DNA of 64,000 bases from Tetracentron sinense. Lineage: Eukaryota; Streptophyta; Magnoliopsida; Trochodendrales; Trochodendraceae. Below the pieces are notes generated by a model, which saw only the letters and a program-made list of their open reading frames with translations, was not told where the DNA came from and did no database searches. Positions 24,700 to 37,079 of the stretch are shown here, one piece after another (position 1 is the stretch's first letter; every line of letters starts with the position of its first letter). The translations under genes and the position numbers were made by a program. The stretch is from the NCBI GenBank assembly GCA_015143295.1, contig CM026562.1, forward strand, positions 2,914,001-2,978,000, given 5' to 3'.

Positions 24700-27600
24700 A
24701 TCATGACAGGCCTTCACCCATTAACTGAAATTCTTCGTGATGAAAAGTTAGTTGGAACTAACTATGTAGACTGAAAAAGAAAGATTAGAATAGTATTTGC
24801 CATGGATAACCTTGACCTATGACTTAAAACACCTAAACCCGAAATTCCCAATGATGCATCACCGGCCCAAAAGGCTGAGTTGGAGCAATGAGAGAGGTCC
24901 AATCAAATGACCAAGTGTTAAATACTGGCTTCGATGTCTAACATTTTGTAAAGCCAGTATGAACACATGGATAAGGCTTCTGACATTTTGAAAAACCTAC
25001 ATGAGATGTTTGGTGAGCAAAATAGGTCAGCTCGACAAGTGAAGTTGAAAACCCTTGTTAACACCAAGATGGCTGAGGGAACTCCAGTCAGAGAGCACAT
25101 CATAAAGATGATGGGCTTATTGAATGAGCTAGAAATTCTTGGTGGAGAGATGGATGCCGTTACTCAGGTTGACACTGTTCTACAGTCACTCCATTCGTCC
25201 TTCAATTTGTTCGTGTTAAATTATAACATGAACAAGAGTGAAATGTCACTAAGTGAGCTTATGAACTCACTTGTGGCTATAGAAGATTTGATCAAAAAGT
25301 CAACAAAGGGGCGAAACTTTAATATTCGAGTGATGCTGGCAAGGAAAACAAAGGTAAGTTTAAAGACAACAGGAGTAAGGCAAGAGTTGCTAAAGGTTCT
25401 TCAAGTGATGCTGGCAAGGAAAACAAAGGTAAGGGAAAGTGTTTCCACTGTGATAAAACAGGCCATTGGAAGAGGAATTGTAGGACTTACCTCACAACTC
25501 TTAAGAAGGGTGGCACCAATACTCAAGGGATGAGATGCTTTGAAGTATTAATCACTGTTGAGTCAAACTTTCTGGATGGTCCTCCTAACTCATGGTGCGT
25601 GGATTCTGGATCCATTGTACATGTTTGTAATTGTTTGCAGGGGTTCAAGGAAACCAGAAAGCCGACCAAAGAGGAGTAGAAGCTTAAAGTTGGCTTGGGT
25701 GCAAATGTTGCAGTGAAGTCAATTGGCTTGTTTATTCTTTATTTACCTATTGGCTATACATTAATTTTAGAAGGCTGCTTTTATGTGCCTTTTGCACACA
25801 AAAATTTGATTTCAATATCTAGACTCTTACATTGTGGATTCTCTATTATTTTTAATTCAATAGTTGAAATTAAGAAAGATGGAATGGTCTTGATTACTTG
25901 TAATCTTATTAATGGTCTTTATTTAAAATTTCCTTTAGTAAATAATGAATGTTTGCAAAGTGACAATGCCTCATCATCTAGATTGTCTGGAATAAAGAGA
26001 CATTGCACAGAGTGTACTTATCTTTGGCATAAGAAACTTGATCATATTAATCTTGATAAGATCAAGAGGTTGGTAAAAGATGGTTCCCTTGAATTCCTCA
26101 AGGTAGAACCACTCCCTACTTGCGAGTCTTGTCTCGAATGGAAGATGACCAAGAAGCCTTAACCTTAAAGAGTAAGAAGAGCTGAAGAAAAGTTGAGACT
26201 CATACATAGTGATGTATGTGGTCCTTTTAACATTGTTGCACGAGGGAAATACTGGTATTTTGTCACATTTACTAATGACTATTCTAGATATGGATATGTC
26301 TATTTGATGCAACACAAATCTGATACATTTGAAAAGTTCAAAGAATTCAGATTAGAAGTTAAGAATCAAACAGACAAATCCATAAAGACACTTTGATCAG
26401 ATCGAGGTGGTGAATACCTCACCAACGATTTTATGGATTACTTAAGGGATAAAGGGATTATCTCGTAATGTACAAGTCCTACCTTACCTCAATAAAATGG
26501 TGTTTTTGAAAGAAGAAACTGGACCTTATTAGATATGGTTCGCTCTATGATGAGTTATGTTGATGTACCTTCTTATCTTTGGGGGTATGCTTTACAAACT
26601 GCCATTTACATTCTGAACCGGGTTCCTTCTAAGTCTATATCAATTACACCCAATGAATTGTGGATTGGGCGGAAACCTAGTTTACAACATCTAAAGGTAT
26701 GGGGTCCTACGCATGTTCGCAAATTTGAACCCACTAAGTTGGAATCTAGAACAGAAAAATGGAACTTTGTAGGACATCCAAAAGAAACTAAGGGCTTCTA
26801 TTTCTACTCCAAGGCAGACCAAACAATAGTTGTTAGGAATCATGCCACTTTCTTGGAGGAAGAAATGGATCTTCTTAAGAAGGTTGAATTTCATGAGATG
26901 AAAGACAACTCAGCCAGTATCGAAATTGAACCTAATCCTTCCATTATTGATTCTTCTAATTTTGTTCCATTGAGAAGGTTTGAACGAGTGTCTAGACCAC
27001 TAGATAGACTTCAGTATTATAATAATGAGGTTTAACTAGTTACCCCTGATGATGATGATACATATCCTAATACTTATTAGGAAGCTACACTAGATGTAGA
27101 TGCATCTCAATGGAATAAAGCCATGAATGCTGAAATAGATTTCATGTATGACAACGGTGTCTAGACTTTAGAAGATCCACCAAATGGTATAAGGCCAACT
27201 GGATGCAAATGGATTTACAAAAGGAAGAAGGGGTGCCGATGGTAACGTGGAGACCTATAAAGCAAGACTTGTTGCAAAAGGTTACACTTAAATTCAAGGA
27301 GTTAATTATGAGGATACCTTTTCACCTGCAGCTAATGCTCAAATCCATCAGGATAATGCTGGCTATAGTTGCACACCATGACTATGAGATATGGCAAATG
27401 GATGTCAAAACTGCTTTCCTTAATGGAATGTTAGATGAAGACATTTATTTGAAGCAACTTGAGGGCTTCATTGCTCCTAACTAGGAGAACATGGTATACA
27501 AGCTCAACAAGTCGATATATGGTTTGAAACAAGCTTCCAGAAGCTGGAACCAAAGATTTGATTTTTCGATCAAGGAATTTGGATTCCAAAAGAATTTAGA

Positions 27601-28300
27601 GGAATCTTGTATATACAAGAAGGACAGTGGGAGAGCGGTAGTATTCCTAATTCTTTATGTAGATGACATCCTACTCATTGAGAATGATGTAGGGATGTTG
27701 TCATCAGTTAAGATTTGACTTTCTTAGCATTTCTCAATGAAAGACTTGGGAGAAGCATCCTATATTCTCGGAATAAAGATTTTGAGAGATAAAAAATACT
27801 GAATGTTGGGACTGAGCCAAACTTCCTACATAAACAAGATTTTTTTCTAAGTACAATATGAGTGATTGTAAGACAACTCTCAATCCTTTTAACCATGGGG
27901 TTACTTTGTCTAAAAAGATGGCCCCTACATCTGCTGATGAGATTGAGCAGATGAAGAGGTGCCCTATGCTTCGGCAGTTGGGAGCCTTATGTATTCCATG
28001 TTATGTACTAGACTGGATATCTATCATGCGGTGGGAGTTGTTAGTTGGTTCCAAAGCAATCCAGGATTTAATCATTAGGCTCCTATGAAGCACATTATGA
28101 AGCACCTGAAAAGGACTAGGGATTATGTGCTTACTTTTCACTTCGAGGAAATATCATCTCATTGATGAGATCATTGAGAGGCAAGATATTATTGTTACAA
28201 AGATTAGGTCTCAACTTAGTGTTGATGACCCGATGACTAAAGCTTTATCAGATAAAGTATTTTGTAACACATTTAAATAGTATGGGATTGAAATCTATGA
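24700..28300 (+). CDS. Copia gag-pol remains (fossil)
   Basis: The order is gag with SARQVKLKTLVNTKMAEGTP (about 24960-25330), a CCHC knuckle CFHCDKTGHWKRNC at about 25440, protease with WCVDSGSIVHVC at 25590, and a GAG-pre-integrase block with LWHKKLDHINLDKIKRLV (26020). Integrase follows with LIHSDVCGPFNIVARGKYWY (26200) and RT with IWQMDVKTAFLNGML and VVFLILYVDDILLI (27390-27680). RNase H remains reach about 28300. There are many breaks. A ~75-bp internal tandem duplication lies at 25340-25440. Confidence 0.85.
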
Positions 28301-30839
28301 CACAGTGACTTTTAGGGCAAGTGAGAGATTGTTAGACATGATGCCTAGAAAAGTCATTTAGATTGTAAGATTCTTATTAATTAATTAATAGAAATATCTT
28401 CTTTATCTATTGTGAATTCATTATGGGTAATTGACCATGATCATGAGATGATCTATACGATATGAGATATTGACAAAGGTCCATAGGATATTTTGTAAGA
28501 AAGCTATGTGATGGGACTATCACAGACAGATATAGCTTTCCAGTTCCTTATACCTTATATAGTCATAGCTATGGGTGAAACTGGGCACTTCGCTTATATG
28601 GTTGCCGCAACACTAAGATATTCTCAATGGTTGAGATATAGTTTTATCTCAAACTATTATAGTGGAGACTACACATCAGCCTATGGGTGCTTAAATGTAC
28701 ATTGACTGATTGTATTCAATGAGAGACCTCTTACATAAACATATTATCCGATAGTTGGTCTCTCATTTACATTGAATAGTTTCAATGATCCTTAGATCTA
28801 ATCAGTTCATTTATAACTGAGCAGTAATTTGACTGTTTTGATTCCACCAAAATACTCTCTATCTTAGGGAATACGATACAGTGACAGTTGGATAGTCAGA
28901 ACGTTGTTCGAGTCATGATGAATTTCAAACATGTAATCCATGCTCATTAAATTGAGAGATTATCCAAGTTCTGGGTAAGACAGTCGATTAAGCTTAAATC
29001 CTGCATAGGTGATTTTGATACAAAATAAGTTCGAAATATATTTTTATTAAAATATATTATACTTATAAAAAGCTTTTCTCAAAATGTTTTACATGAGAAA
29101 ATGTTTCTCATGGCTTAATCAGAAGTCTTGGAAACCCGGATGATGTGCAATGGGCTATGAGTTAGATAGTATAAATAATCTCGAAGGCTCATTAGGGATA
29201 ATGTAATTGGAAGGATCAATTGAATTAAAAAGTTCATGTGGTAGGATCGTTAATGGTTAATGTTCTTACACTGATATCTCACGACACTTGCTATTCCGAT
29301 GTCATTCCTATTTAGGGTCAATGGGATAACCTTGAGTAAGCCAGGGTTATAATGTCCTTGAGCAATCTGTGGAGATGCTCATATAAGAAATACAAGCTCA
29401 TATAATTGATTAAATTTTAATCAATAAATTAAACGATTAAATGTTAATCAATAATAAAATAGATTAAATGTTAATCTATGGTTTAAATTAATTGTTCATT
29501 TAAATTAAAGTATAATATTTATAATTATTTAATTAACATTAAATAAGGGGAAATGGGTTTGACCAATATCCATAAACCCATAAAGTATGGACCATAAAAT
29601 GGGCCCAAGGCCATGGGATTTAATCCCTATGGTGGGGCGCCCATTTTTTGTTTCCTAATTGGATTAGGATAATGTTACTTAATTAATTAATGTTTATTAA
29701 TTCCTTAAATTTACCGCATTAGATTCCAATATTGGTATACAAGAATTAAATAAGAAAAATGAAGAATTTTATTAAAACTTGGAGACCAAGCTTCACGGGC
29801 TCACGCCCCCCTATTGCTCACGCCCAACCCTTTTAGGGGTTTCCTAATTGGTAATTAATTCATAATTGTTAAGAGTTAGTTAGGTTGTTGAGATTCCTAG
29901 AACCTAGGAATTAGTTACACCCCCTTTAATTATGGAATTCTTTTGAGAAAAGGAATCCCAAATTAGAAGGTTTGTAACAACTAATTAATTATGAATTAAT
30001 TAGAAGTCAAATTTTAGTAACTCTCTTGAAGGGAAGTTTCCTAATTGGTGTAGGATTTGAATTGTTCAAATTCTATAATTCCCCAACAACCAAACAGTAG
30101 GAGATTTTAATCAAGCATCATTATTAATTTTTTCCTCTCCTCCCCTCTCTCTCCAAACCATGAGCACTAACGGATCCCTCCCTTGGACTTTCATGAACTC
30201 CCCCTTGGTGTTTTTTAGTTTTAATACTTAGGGTTTTGAACCCTAAGCTTTTGGGTGATAGAAAGTTTACACCAACATGTTCTTCTATTTGTTTTCTTCA
30301 AGACCAAGAAAAGATTCAAAGGCTTCGCGGGGATAGCGAAGAACAAGGATCGAGCTTCGAGTATTTCTTCGAGAAATCTCTACAAAAAGTTTTGACAGTT
30401 CGAGTTGCTTTTTGCTTCCCCGGTGAACATCATTCACCGAGGTAATTTGACTAAAACATATAGATAGAATTATTTGTATTCAATGATGTAAAGATCATCG
30501 GGATCCAGTTTTCCGCATAAATTTTTTATCTGGATTCCCTTCATCCACGCAGCAAGAGCCATTCCCTTCTCTCTTCATCAAAGAATCAAATTCATTCAGG
30601 ATGACCATCTGGTCGTAATCTCTTTTGAGGGGATGGCTAGTTCCTTTGGGGATATCCAAGAGCTGGGGCAAGGTATCGCCTTCATGACATACTAGTTTAA
30701 GCAAGTCAGTTCTATCGTCAGGGTAGAAGAACAAGCAGGCAAGCAGTGCCGCTGTTTGTCAAGATGATGGCCAAAATGAATTATCAACCAGGGTTAGGCT
30801 TGGGAGTTAGAAATCAAGGGATGAAAAAGAGATACGTAC

Positions 30840-33800
30840 TGTAACGCCCCAAAATCCCCCTTAGGAGTTACGAGGCTTTGTTGACGTCACTTACACTTAA
30901 AATCATCTGCAAAGAGTATACAAGGCATGCTAAATAGTGCAATGAAAATTTCTTTAATAACTTGATTGTATTCCATGTTTAATCATTTAGAATAACTGGA
31001 TATAAACTAAGACATATACATAAAATTCTTAACATGAGTTACCAACTCAAACTGATACAAATATCCTTATAAATAAAACCCAAAATACATGTCTCTCCCT
31101 CTACATCACTCAACCAGAAGGTCATATGTCAAGACCCCTATCATCCTCAAGAACATCCCAAGAAGGCTCCTGCCGTCCATAATCCATCTCGATCTAACGC
31201 CCTGGGATACAATATCGAATGAACCTGTCGACATAAAATGTACGGCTGAGCATGGAATACTCAGTGTCTACAAACTACTAACTAACCATGTTATGAACTT
31301 CACATTACATATGTATTAAAGCAGTTCACAATTTAAATAGTATAATCAATAATAATAATCAGAGTACGGAAGCATAATACAATTTTATAAGCTTTGATTC
31401 TTGTCTTGATCTTTGACTAGTGGAACTCATTTTACCTTGTCTTACCCTTGAGCGGATCATAATAGTCTGGTCTTAGTTCTTGTCGTGTCATGATCATCAT
31501 TGTTCATCTTTTCTTGTCATGTGTACATTGCGTGTCTAGTTCGTGCTTGTTTTATCTCATTCTTGCATAGATCATGCTTGTCTCCTCTTATTCTCCGTGT
31601 ATCATGATTGTCATGTCTAGTTCGTGCTTGTCTTGTTCATTTCATGTTTACCTGATATTTCTTGTATCGTGTTTCTTGTCTTGTGTTGTTCTTGCTTTAA
31701 GACAGATGCCAGTACCTGTACCTGGTCATAGTATACTTGCATCCTCTCTTGTATTCTCGTTAACTTGCTTGTGAGTTTCATAGTACACTAACATCTTTCT
31801 TACTTATCTTGAGGCGTATGCTAATGCCCGTACCTGGTCATAGTACATTAGCATACTTTATTTCTTGACTTGGAAACCTATACAAGTGCCCGTACCTGGT
31901 CATAGTACACTGGCATACTTTCATATTTGGAGACAGACACTAGTACCCGTACCTGGTCATAGTATACTACTATCCTCTCATGCTTGTCACTGATGTTAAT
32001 GTCCGTACCTGGTCATAGTACATTAACATCATTTATTACTTGTCTTGGAAACAGATGACAGTGCCCGTACCTGGTCATAGTACACTGGCATCCTTTCCTT
32101 CTTGTCTTGTAAACGTGTGTTAGTGCCCGTACCTTAGTCATAGTACACTAACATACTTTCTTATTCTTCCTTGTGAGTCATGGTCATTCTTGATCTTGAA
32201 AATCATGCTTGTTCTTGATTTAGCATACTCGTGTTGATCGTGAGAAATTATGCTTGTTCGTGTTCTTGGGAAATCATATTTATTTTTGATCTTAGAAGAA
32301 TCATGTTTCATTCATGTTCTTGATTTATCATACTCGTGTTAATTGTGGGAAATCATGCTTGGTTTGATCTTAAGAAGTCATGTTTGAGTGGCGTCATACA
32401 CAAAGAAATGTCAAACACATAGTAGTGGGTGTGTGCATATGCTTGGTGTACAATTAGGGGAAAACAAGGAATCATACCAATCCATAAGCATAGTTAGGGA
32501 AACTAAGAAATCATCCTAATACATATACAATTTAGGGAAAACAAGGAAATTATATCCATGCAACATACATAACATATGTTTTATGTATAGAAGGCCCTAA
32601 GCCATAGATTAACCCAAAACATTCATCAACCCTAGATCTAATCATGATTTTATTTGTGAGATTGCACAAAATGGAGAGTGAGTGGAATGTTCTACTCTCT
32701 CATCAATACCCATCCTTTCATCCTTACTTAATATCAAGAAATCCTAACTGAGCCATTTCGAGAGTGTATTCACATTCTCTTTGTTTAACCCTTCCCTTTT
32801 ATCTTATTAAATCAAAATCGTACATCAAAACGTATTTGCATACATGAATCATAACTTAGTTAGGTAATAACTAGTATTGCTTCAATCATCAGGACAAGGG
32901 TTTATCATCTTAGAAATTATGGGGAAATCCCAACATGAAAAGCTAGTAGAGTGTTATAACTTAAGGAGATCAAATCTCCACTTGAGGATACCTTGGACCC
33001 AAGATCCAAGCTTGAATGGCCTCGGAATGGAGGATTCGAGCTCCTCTGGTTCTTCTCACAAAATCCCCTTTGTGATCCTTTCCTCGTGGCTTAGCTCGTG
33101 AGAAAAGCCTTGGTTTTGCATGATCCTTGCTCCCCTATTTGGTCTTGAGAAGCTTGAAGATTGAAATTGGGGGTTTCTTTGATCTTGAGAGAAACCCCCT
33201 TTTGGAAACCTAAGTTTCCTCCTTTTTCTCTCAAAAAATCATTCTCTAGGTGTTAGAAATCTTAGTCCCTCGAAAATAGGGTATATATAGGTGTTTGGGT
33301 TGAGAAAAACCCAAAAAAAAACATTTCTGGGTGATCTCGCTCGAGCGGGCTTCAATCTCGCTCGGGCGGGTTGCTCCCAGTACTCAAAAACAGCATTTTG
33401 GTCAATCTCACTCGAGCGGGTTTGGATCTCACTCGAGCAAGTTTGTCTGCAAAAACGTCCTTCGATATTTTAGCCATAACTTTTGACTCGGTGGTCCGAT
33501 TTTGACGATTCAACTTGCATTCGATTTTTCTTTCAAAGGGGAACAATTTTTATGTTTCACAAAAGCCCTAATTCTTCCTTCTTCATGGACGAATGTGCCC
33601 CTAAAGCTAACTGGTCTGCAAATGGACTCCAACAGTCCAGATTTGCAGCAGACCAGGTTTCAGAAATCGGAAGTTTGACTTAACTCCGACTCAAAATCCG
33701 GAAAAGTGATCAACATGAACCTCAAAGAGGGTTTAAATACCTTTCTAAAAATTTAAGAATTATTATATTCCAATTATCTATGAGAGAACTAGAGCTTTTC

Positions 33801-34235
33801 AAAGTTGAGGGTATGTGAAGACCTTTTTATTCTTTTCAACATCGATCATATTTTGATCACTTAGAGTGTTTCACACTCTTGCTTTAACATCCTTAAGTTA
33901 TTCATAAAGGTCTATAGGACCCTAAAATAATTTCTAACATATCCACGGAAGGCAAAAGCTCCCATGAACATCAAGATTCATGTGGCCCTAACACCCTAAC
34001 ACTTAGGGTATGTCTTATACTTTTTGCTTGTTTTCTCAAAGACATTTCTCATCCCTTGATTCATCCACCAAACTCACCTCACACTCAGGCCATGAGGAAC
34101 CCTCACTCTCATTAACCAAACCCAACTTATAATAAAGGCCTTTGGCCCTTCCAATACTAGTGCCCTCGGCACTATTCACTCACATGAACAGTGCTTGCAC
34201 ATGAACAGTGCTTGTAGAAAATCTGAGGCTCTATA
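30840..34235 (-). mobile_element. Solo LTR, Ty3/Gypsy (3396 bp), inserted in Ogre/Tat linker
   Basis: It is flanked by the target duplication CGTAC (30835-30839 and 34236-34240); the uninterrupted site is seen at about 23920. On the minus strand it ends TTTTGGGGCGTTACA at 30840, and its start matches the LTR start at 3007. The minus-strand TATA box is at 33281-33290, with CTCGCTCGAGCGGG words upstream of it (33330-33445). A seven-copy hairpin repeat lies at 31700-32160. There is no coding capacity. Confidence 0.8.
31700..32160. repeat. Seven-copy tandem hairpin repeat with conserved loop
   Basis: Units of 60-70 bp each contain the loop CCGTACCTGGTCATAGTA or a near copy, flanked by 9-11 bp inverted arms whose sequence differs between copies. 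The clearest are 31816-31856 (GTATGCTAATG/CATTAGCATAC) and 31992-32030 (GATGTTAATG/CATTAACATC). Others start near 31705, 31881, 31934, 32054 and 32116. Confidence 0.85.
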
Positions 34236-34667
34236 CGTACCTCCACGCTACACGCCACCATTCGGATTGGGGTACAAGCCCAAATTCGAGGACTATCTCT
34301 CCAAATTTACAAAGAGGAATAGCAGGTCGGCAAAGCCGGGATCCCGACCTCATATCTCTATAACCTTTCCAATGGGAACCTTCAAGCCCTACCTAGATAC
34401 ACCTCTTGCACCAGTTGCCAATTCATCAGACCCTTAGCCCAGTGTTTAGTCATTAGAGATTCCAGATTCGGAAATACTCAGCAGGGCAAAGATGTTCGAT
34501 GATCTGACCGTCGAAGACATCACAGAAGCGGAAGATCCAGCAGGAGAGCAGGTCTACACCCTCTCCAACAGCGCCAAGACATCATCTAGTCACTGCGCAC
34601 TGATTTGTTAGTGGACTGAGGCTTTGACCATTGAGGCCATTCAGGGCCGAAGCAAGTAGAGTGCAGG

Positions 34668-34969
34668 GTAAGTTGGTTCGATCAAGCAGTGACTGAAGCA
34701 CCATACTTCTCCTCCTTCTATCCTCTCTTTTGCTCCTATTGCAAAATCCAAAATATCGGCCTTTTTTTGTCGAGTCAGCATTTGGTAAGCAACAGTCATT
34801 TGTTTTATAAATGAAAAATCTGATATTTTGACTCAAAAACATGTTTTGTATAAAACATTTATGTGGCTGATGAAGAAATCACACGGACTCTTCCCCTGGA
34901 AGGCCTAGTATCATGAAGCCAACAAAATTAACAAAAAGCATGCTAAACTAAGCTTAAATGATTTGCCAG
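34668..34969 (+). other. Ogre-type intron between protease and RT
   Basis: Donor GTAAGT at 34668-34673 and acceptor TTGCCAG ending at 34969 bound a 302-bp, T/A-rich, non-coding stretch between the protease linker and RT. Ogre elements are known for a spliced intron at this point. The position supports the Ogre assignment. The exact splice sites are inferred. Confidence 0.5.
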
Positions 34970-35254
34970 GAAATCGCCTACACTAAGGCTACTCCCGAAA
35001 CCCTCCTTGAACTTTCAGAAGTGGAGTATGACTCAGAACAGGAAGGGAAGCCGCCTTAAGAGATTCTGGACATGCTAGAGCACAGTGAAGGGAACCTGCA
35101 GTCTAACATCGAGGACACTGAGACCATAAACCTTGGTTCTGAAGACAATCCTTAGCTAGCAAATATCGGCACAACCAAGAGCCCGCAGCAAAGAACAAAC
35201 ATGATCAGCTTCCTGAAGAGCTACACTGATGTCTTCGCCTGATCATATGTAGAC

Positions 35255-36445
35255 ATGCCCACCCTGGACCCAGCATTGGTGGTACACAGACTGCCCTTGA
35301 ACTATAAAGTCAGATCAGTTAAGCAGAAACTGAGACGGATGAGGCTCGAATGGTTGCAAAAAGTCAAAGAAGAGGTAAAGAAGCAGATCAAAGCAAGCTT
35401 CCTGGCAATAGGAACCTACCCTGAATGGTTAGCCAACATCGTACCGGTACCCAAGAAGGATGGTAAGGTCCGAATATGTAACGACTACCAAAATCTGAAC
35501 AAGGCAATCCCTAAAGACAACTTCCCTCTCCTACACATCGACATTCTGGTCGACAATACTGCAGGGCACGAGACACTCTTATTCATGGATGGTTTCTCTG
35601 GATACAACCAGATCATAATGGCAGAAGAAGACATAGAGAAAGCCTCCTTCATAACAGCTTGTGGCACGTTCTGCTACAAGGTAATGCCCTTCAGGCTCAA
35701 GAATGCAGGGGTATCCTATCAGAGGGTCATGACAGCACTGTTCCACGACATGATCTACAAGTCAGCAGAAATCTATATGGATGACATGATCGTCAAATCA
35801 CCAACTACCAGGAAGCTCCTTAAAGACCTAAAAAAACTGTGTGACAGACTCAGAAAGTTCGGCCTATTGCTGAATTCAGCCAAATGTGTCTTTGGAGCCT
35901 CATCAGGAACGCTCCTTGGCTTCGTAGTCAGTAAAAGAGGCAACGAGATCGATCCAGCTAAAGCCAGAGCTATCATCAAAATGTCGACACCCCAAACTGA
36001 AAAGGAGATCCATGATTTATTGGGCAGAATCCAGTACATCAGTCGATTCATCTCTCAGCTCATTCCGATATCCGAGCCAATCTTCAAGCTTCTCATGAAG
36101 AACATACCTACATTCTGGACCATTGAGTGCCAAGAATCCTTTAACAAAATAAAGCAATATCTTATCCACCCTCCAGTACAAGAACCCTCCATGGGGTGTG
36201 TCCTGACACAACATGACAAGATAGGTAGAACAAAGCAAGCCATCTACTACATCAGTAAGCGTCTGCTAAAGTATGAAGAGAGATACAGCCCGCTCGAGAA
36301 AACTTGTCTGGCACTGGTCTGGGCTACTCAGCGTCTTCGGCACCATTTGCTCTTCTATCCGACAATCTTAATCTCTCGAATGGACCCACTCAAGTACCTA
36401 CTGGAAAAACCAACACCACTGGAAGGACAGCCCGATGGCTTATGA
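35255..36445 (+). CDS. Ogre/Tat reverse transcriptase and RNase H start (fossil)
   Basis: This is the longest open stretch in the element, 396 codons. RT motifs occur in order: VPVPKKDGKVRICNDYQNLN, LLFMDGFSGYNQI, the ITACGTFCYKVMPFRLKNAG block and the catalytic box AEIYMDDMIVKS. The thumb/connection and the RNase H start (YYISKRLLKYEERYSPLEK) follow. It belongs to the split Ogre/Tat element. It is preserved better than the surrounding parts but is still a fossil. Confidence 0.85.
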   Translation: MPTLDPALVVHRLPLNYKVRSVKQKLRRMRLEWLQKVKEEVKKQIKASFLAIGTYPEWLANIVPVPKKDGKVRICNDYQNLNKAIPKDNFPLLHIDILVDNTAGHETLLFMDGFSGYNQIIMAEEDIEKASFITACGTFCYKVMPFRLKNAGVSYQRVMTALFHDMIYKSAEIYMDDMIVKSPTTRKLLKDLKKLCDRLRKFGLLLNSAKCVFGASSGTLLGFVVSKRGNEIDPAKARAIIKMSTPQTEKEIHDLLGRIQYISRFISQLIPISEPIFKLLMKNIPTFWTIECQESFNKIKQYLIHPPVQEPSMGCVLTQHDKIGRTKQAIYYISKRLLKYEERYSPLEKTCLALVWATQRLRHHLLFYPTILISRMDPLKYLLEKPTPLEGQPDGL

Positions 36446-36574
36446 TGTTGTCTGAATTCGACATCACATACATGACTCAAAATTCAATCAAAGGGCAAAC
36501 GATTGTAGGTCACCTGACTCATAGTCCAGCACAGGACTGTTTTAGTACATGATCAGTTTCCAGATGAAGTCATC

Positions 36575-36817
36575 ATGTATGCAGAAGCAAACAAGCAGCA
36601 ATACCTCGATTGGGAGCTATACTTCTGTGGAGCCGCTAACAGTCATGAACACGGGGCAGGAGCATTCCTGATCTCTCCTAAGGGAGCACACCTCCCCATC
36701 TCAGTCAAGCTGCAATTTCGATGTTCAAGCAACGAAGCAGAGTATGAGGCATGCATAGCCGAACTGAAAGAAGCCCTGAGCATTGGGATTGAAGAGATAG
36801 ACATGCTAATCACTTAG
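36575..36817 (+). CDS. Second (archaeal-type) RNase H of the Ogre/Tat element (fossil)
   Basis: DWELYFCGAANSHEHGAGAF, then LISPKGAHLPISV and CSSNEAEYEACIAELKEAL, match the extra RNase H domain that Tat-lineage elements carry downstream of the standard one. It lies between RT and integrase, as in other Tat elements. Some conserved positions are altered, so it is broken. Confidence 0.75.
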   Translation: MYAEANKQQYLDWELYFCGAANSHEHGAGAFLISPKGAHLPISVKLQFRCSSNEAEYEACIAELKEALSIGIEEIDMLIT

Positions 36818-37079
36818 TTTAGAAGAATGACCTTCAGTCACAGGTCTAGGAACTACAACAGATTTACCAATGCACTGGCCACTCTCACCTCCATGGTACA
36901 GATCCCCAGGGGAGTTATGCTCTGACCGATCAAGATTCAGCAACAGGATCAGCCTGCCTACTGCATTGATATTGAAGAGGTATCCAACAACAAGCCTTGG
37001 TATGCATACATCAAGCAGTATCTCGAGGACGGGACCTTCCCACTTGATGCTACCAAAACAGACCGTTGAGTAATCAGAA

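Larger units (their letters stand above)
21465..30543 (+). mobile_element. Ty1/Copia element with two 2.2-kb LTRs, inserted in Ogre/Tat (fossil, rearranged)
   Basis: The target duplication TCCAC flanks it at 21460-21464 and 30544-30548. LTRs are 21465-23626 and 28330-30543. They differ at roughly 5-7% of positions by eye in the first 200 bp, plus an ~85-bp length difference, which suggests an age of several million years. The polypurine tract before the second LTR is 'gggcaagtgagaga'. Unusually, the first LTR is followed by a copy of the Ogre/Tat flank (23627-24150) and not by a primer site. The interior (24700-28300) retains gag, protease, integrase, RT and RNase H pieces with many breaks. 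A Tork/Angela-like lineage is possible but not proven. Confidence 0.85.

Noticed and set aside
30832-34240. hAT insertion with an 8-bp duplication (atacgtac)
   Set aside because: No terminal inverted repeats. The ends match LTRs of the same family, and a 5-bp CGTAC duplication explains the site, the extra matching bases being target sequence or chance.
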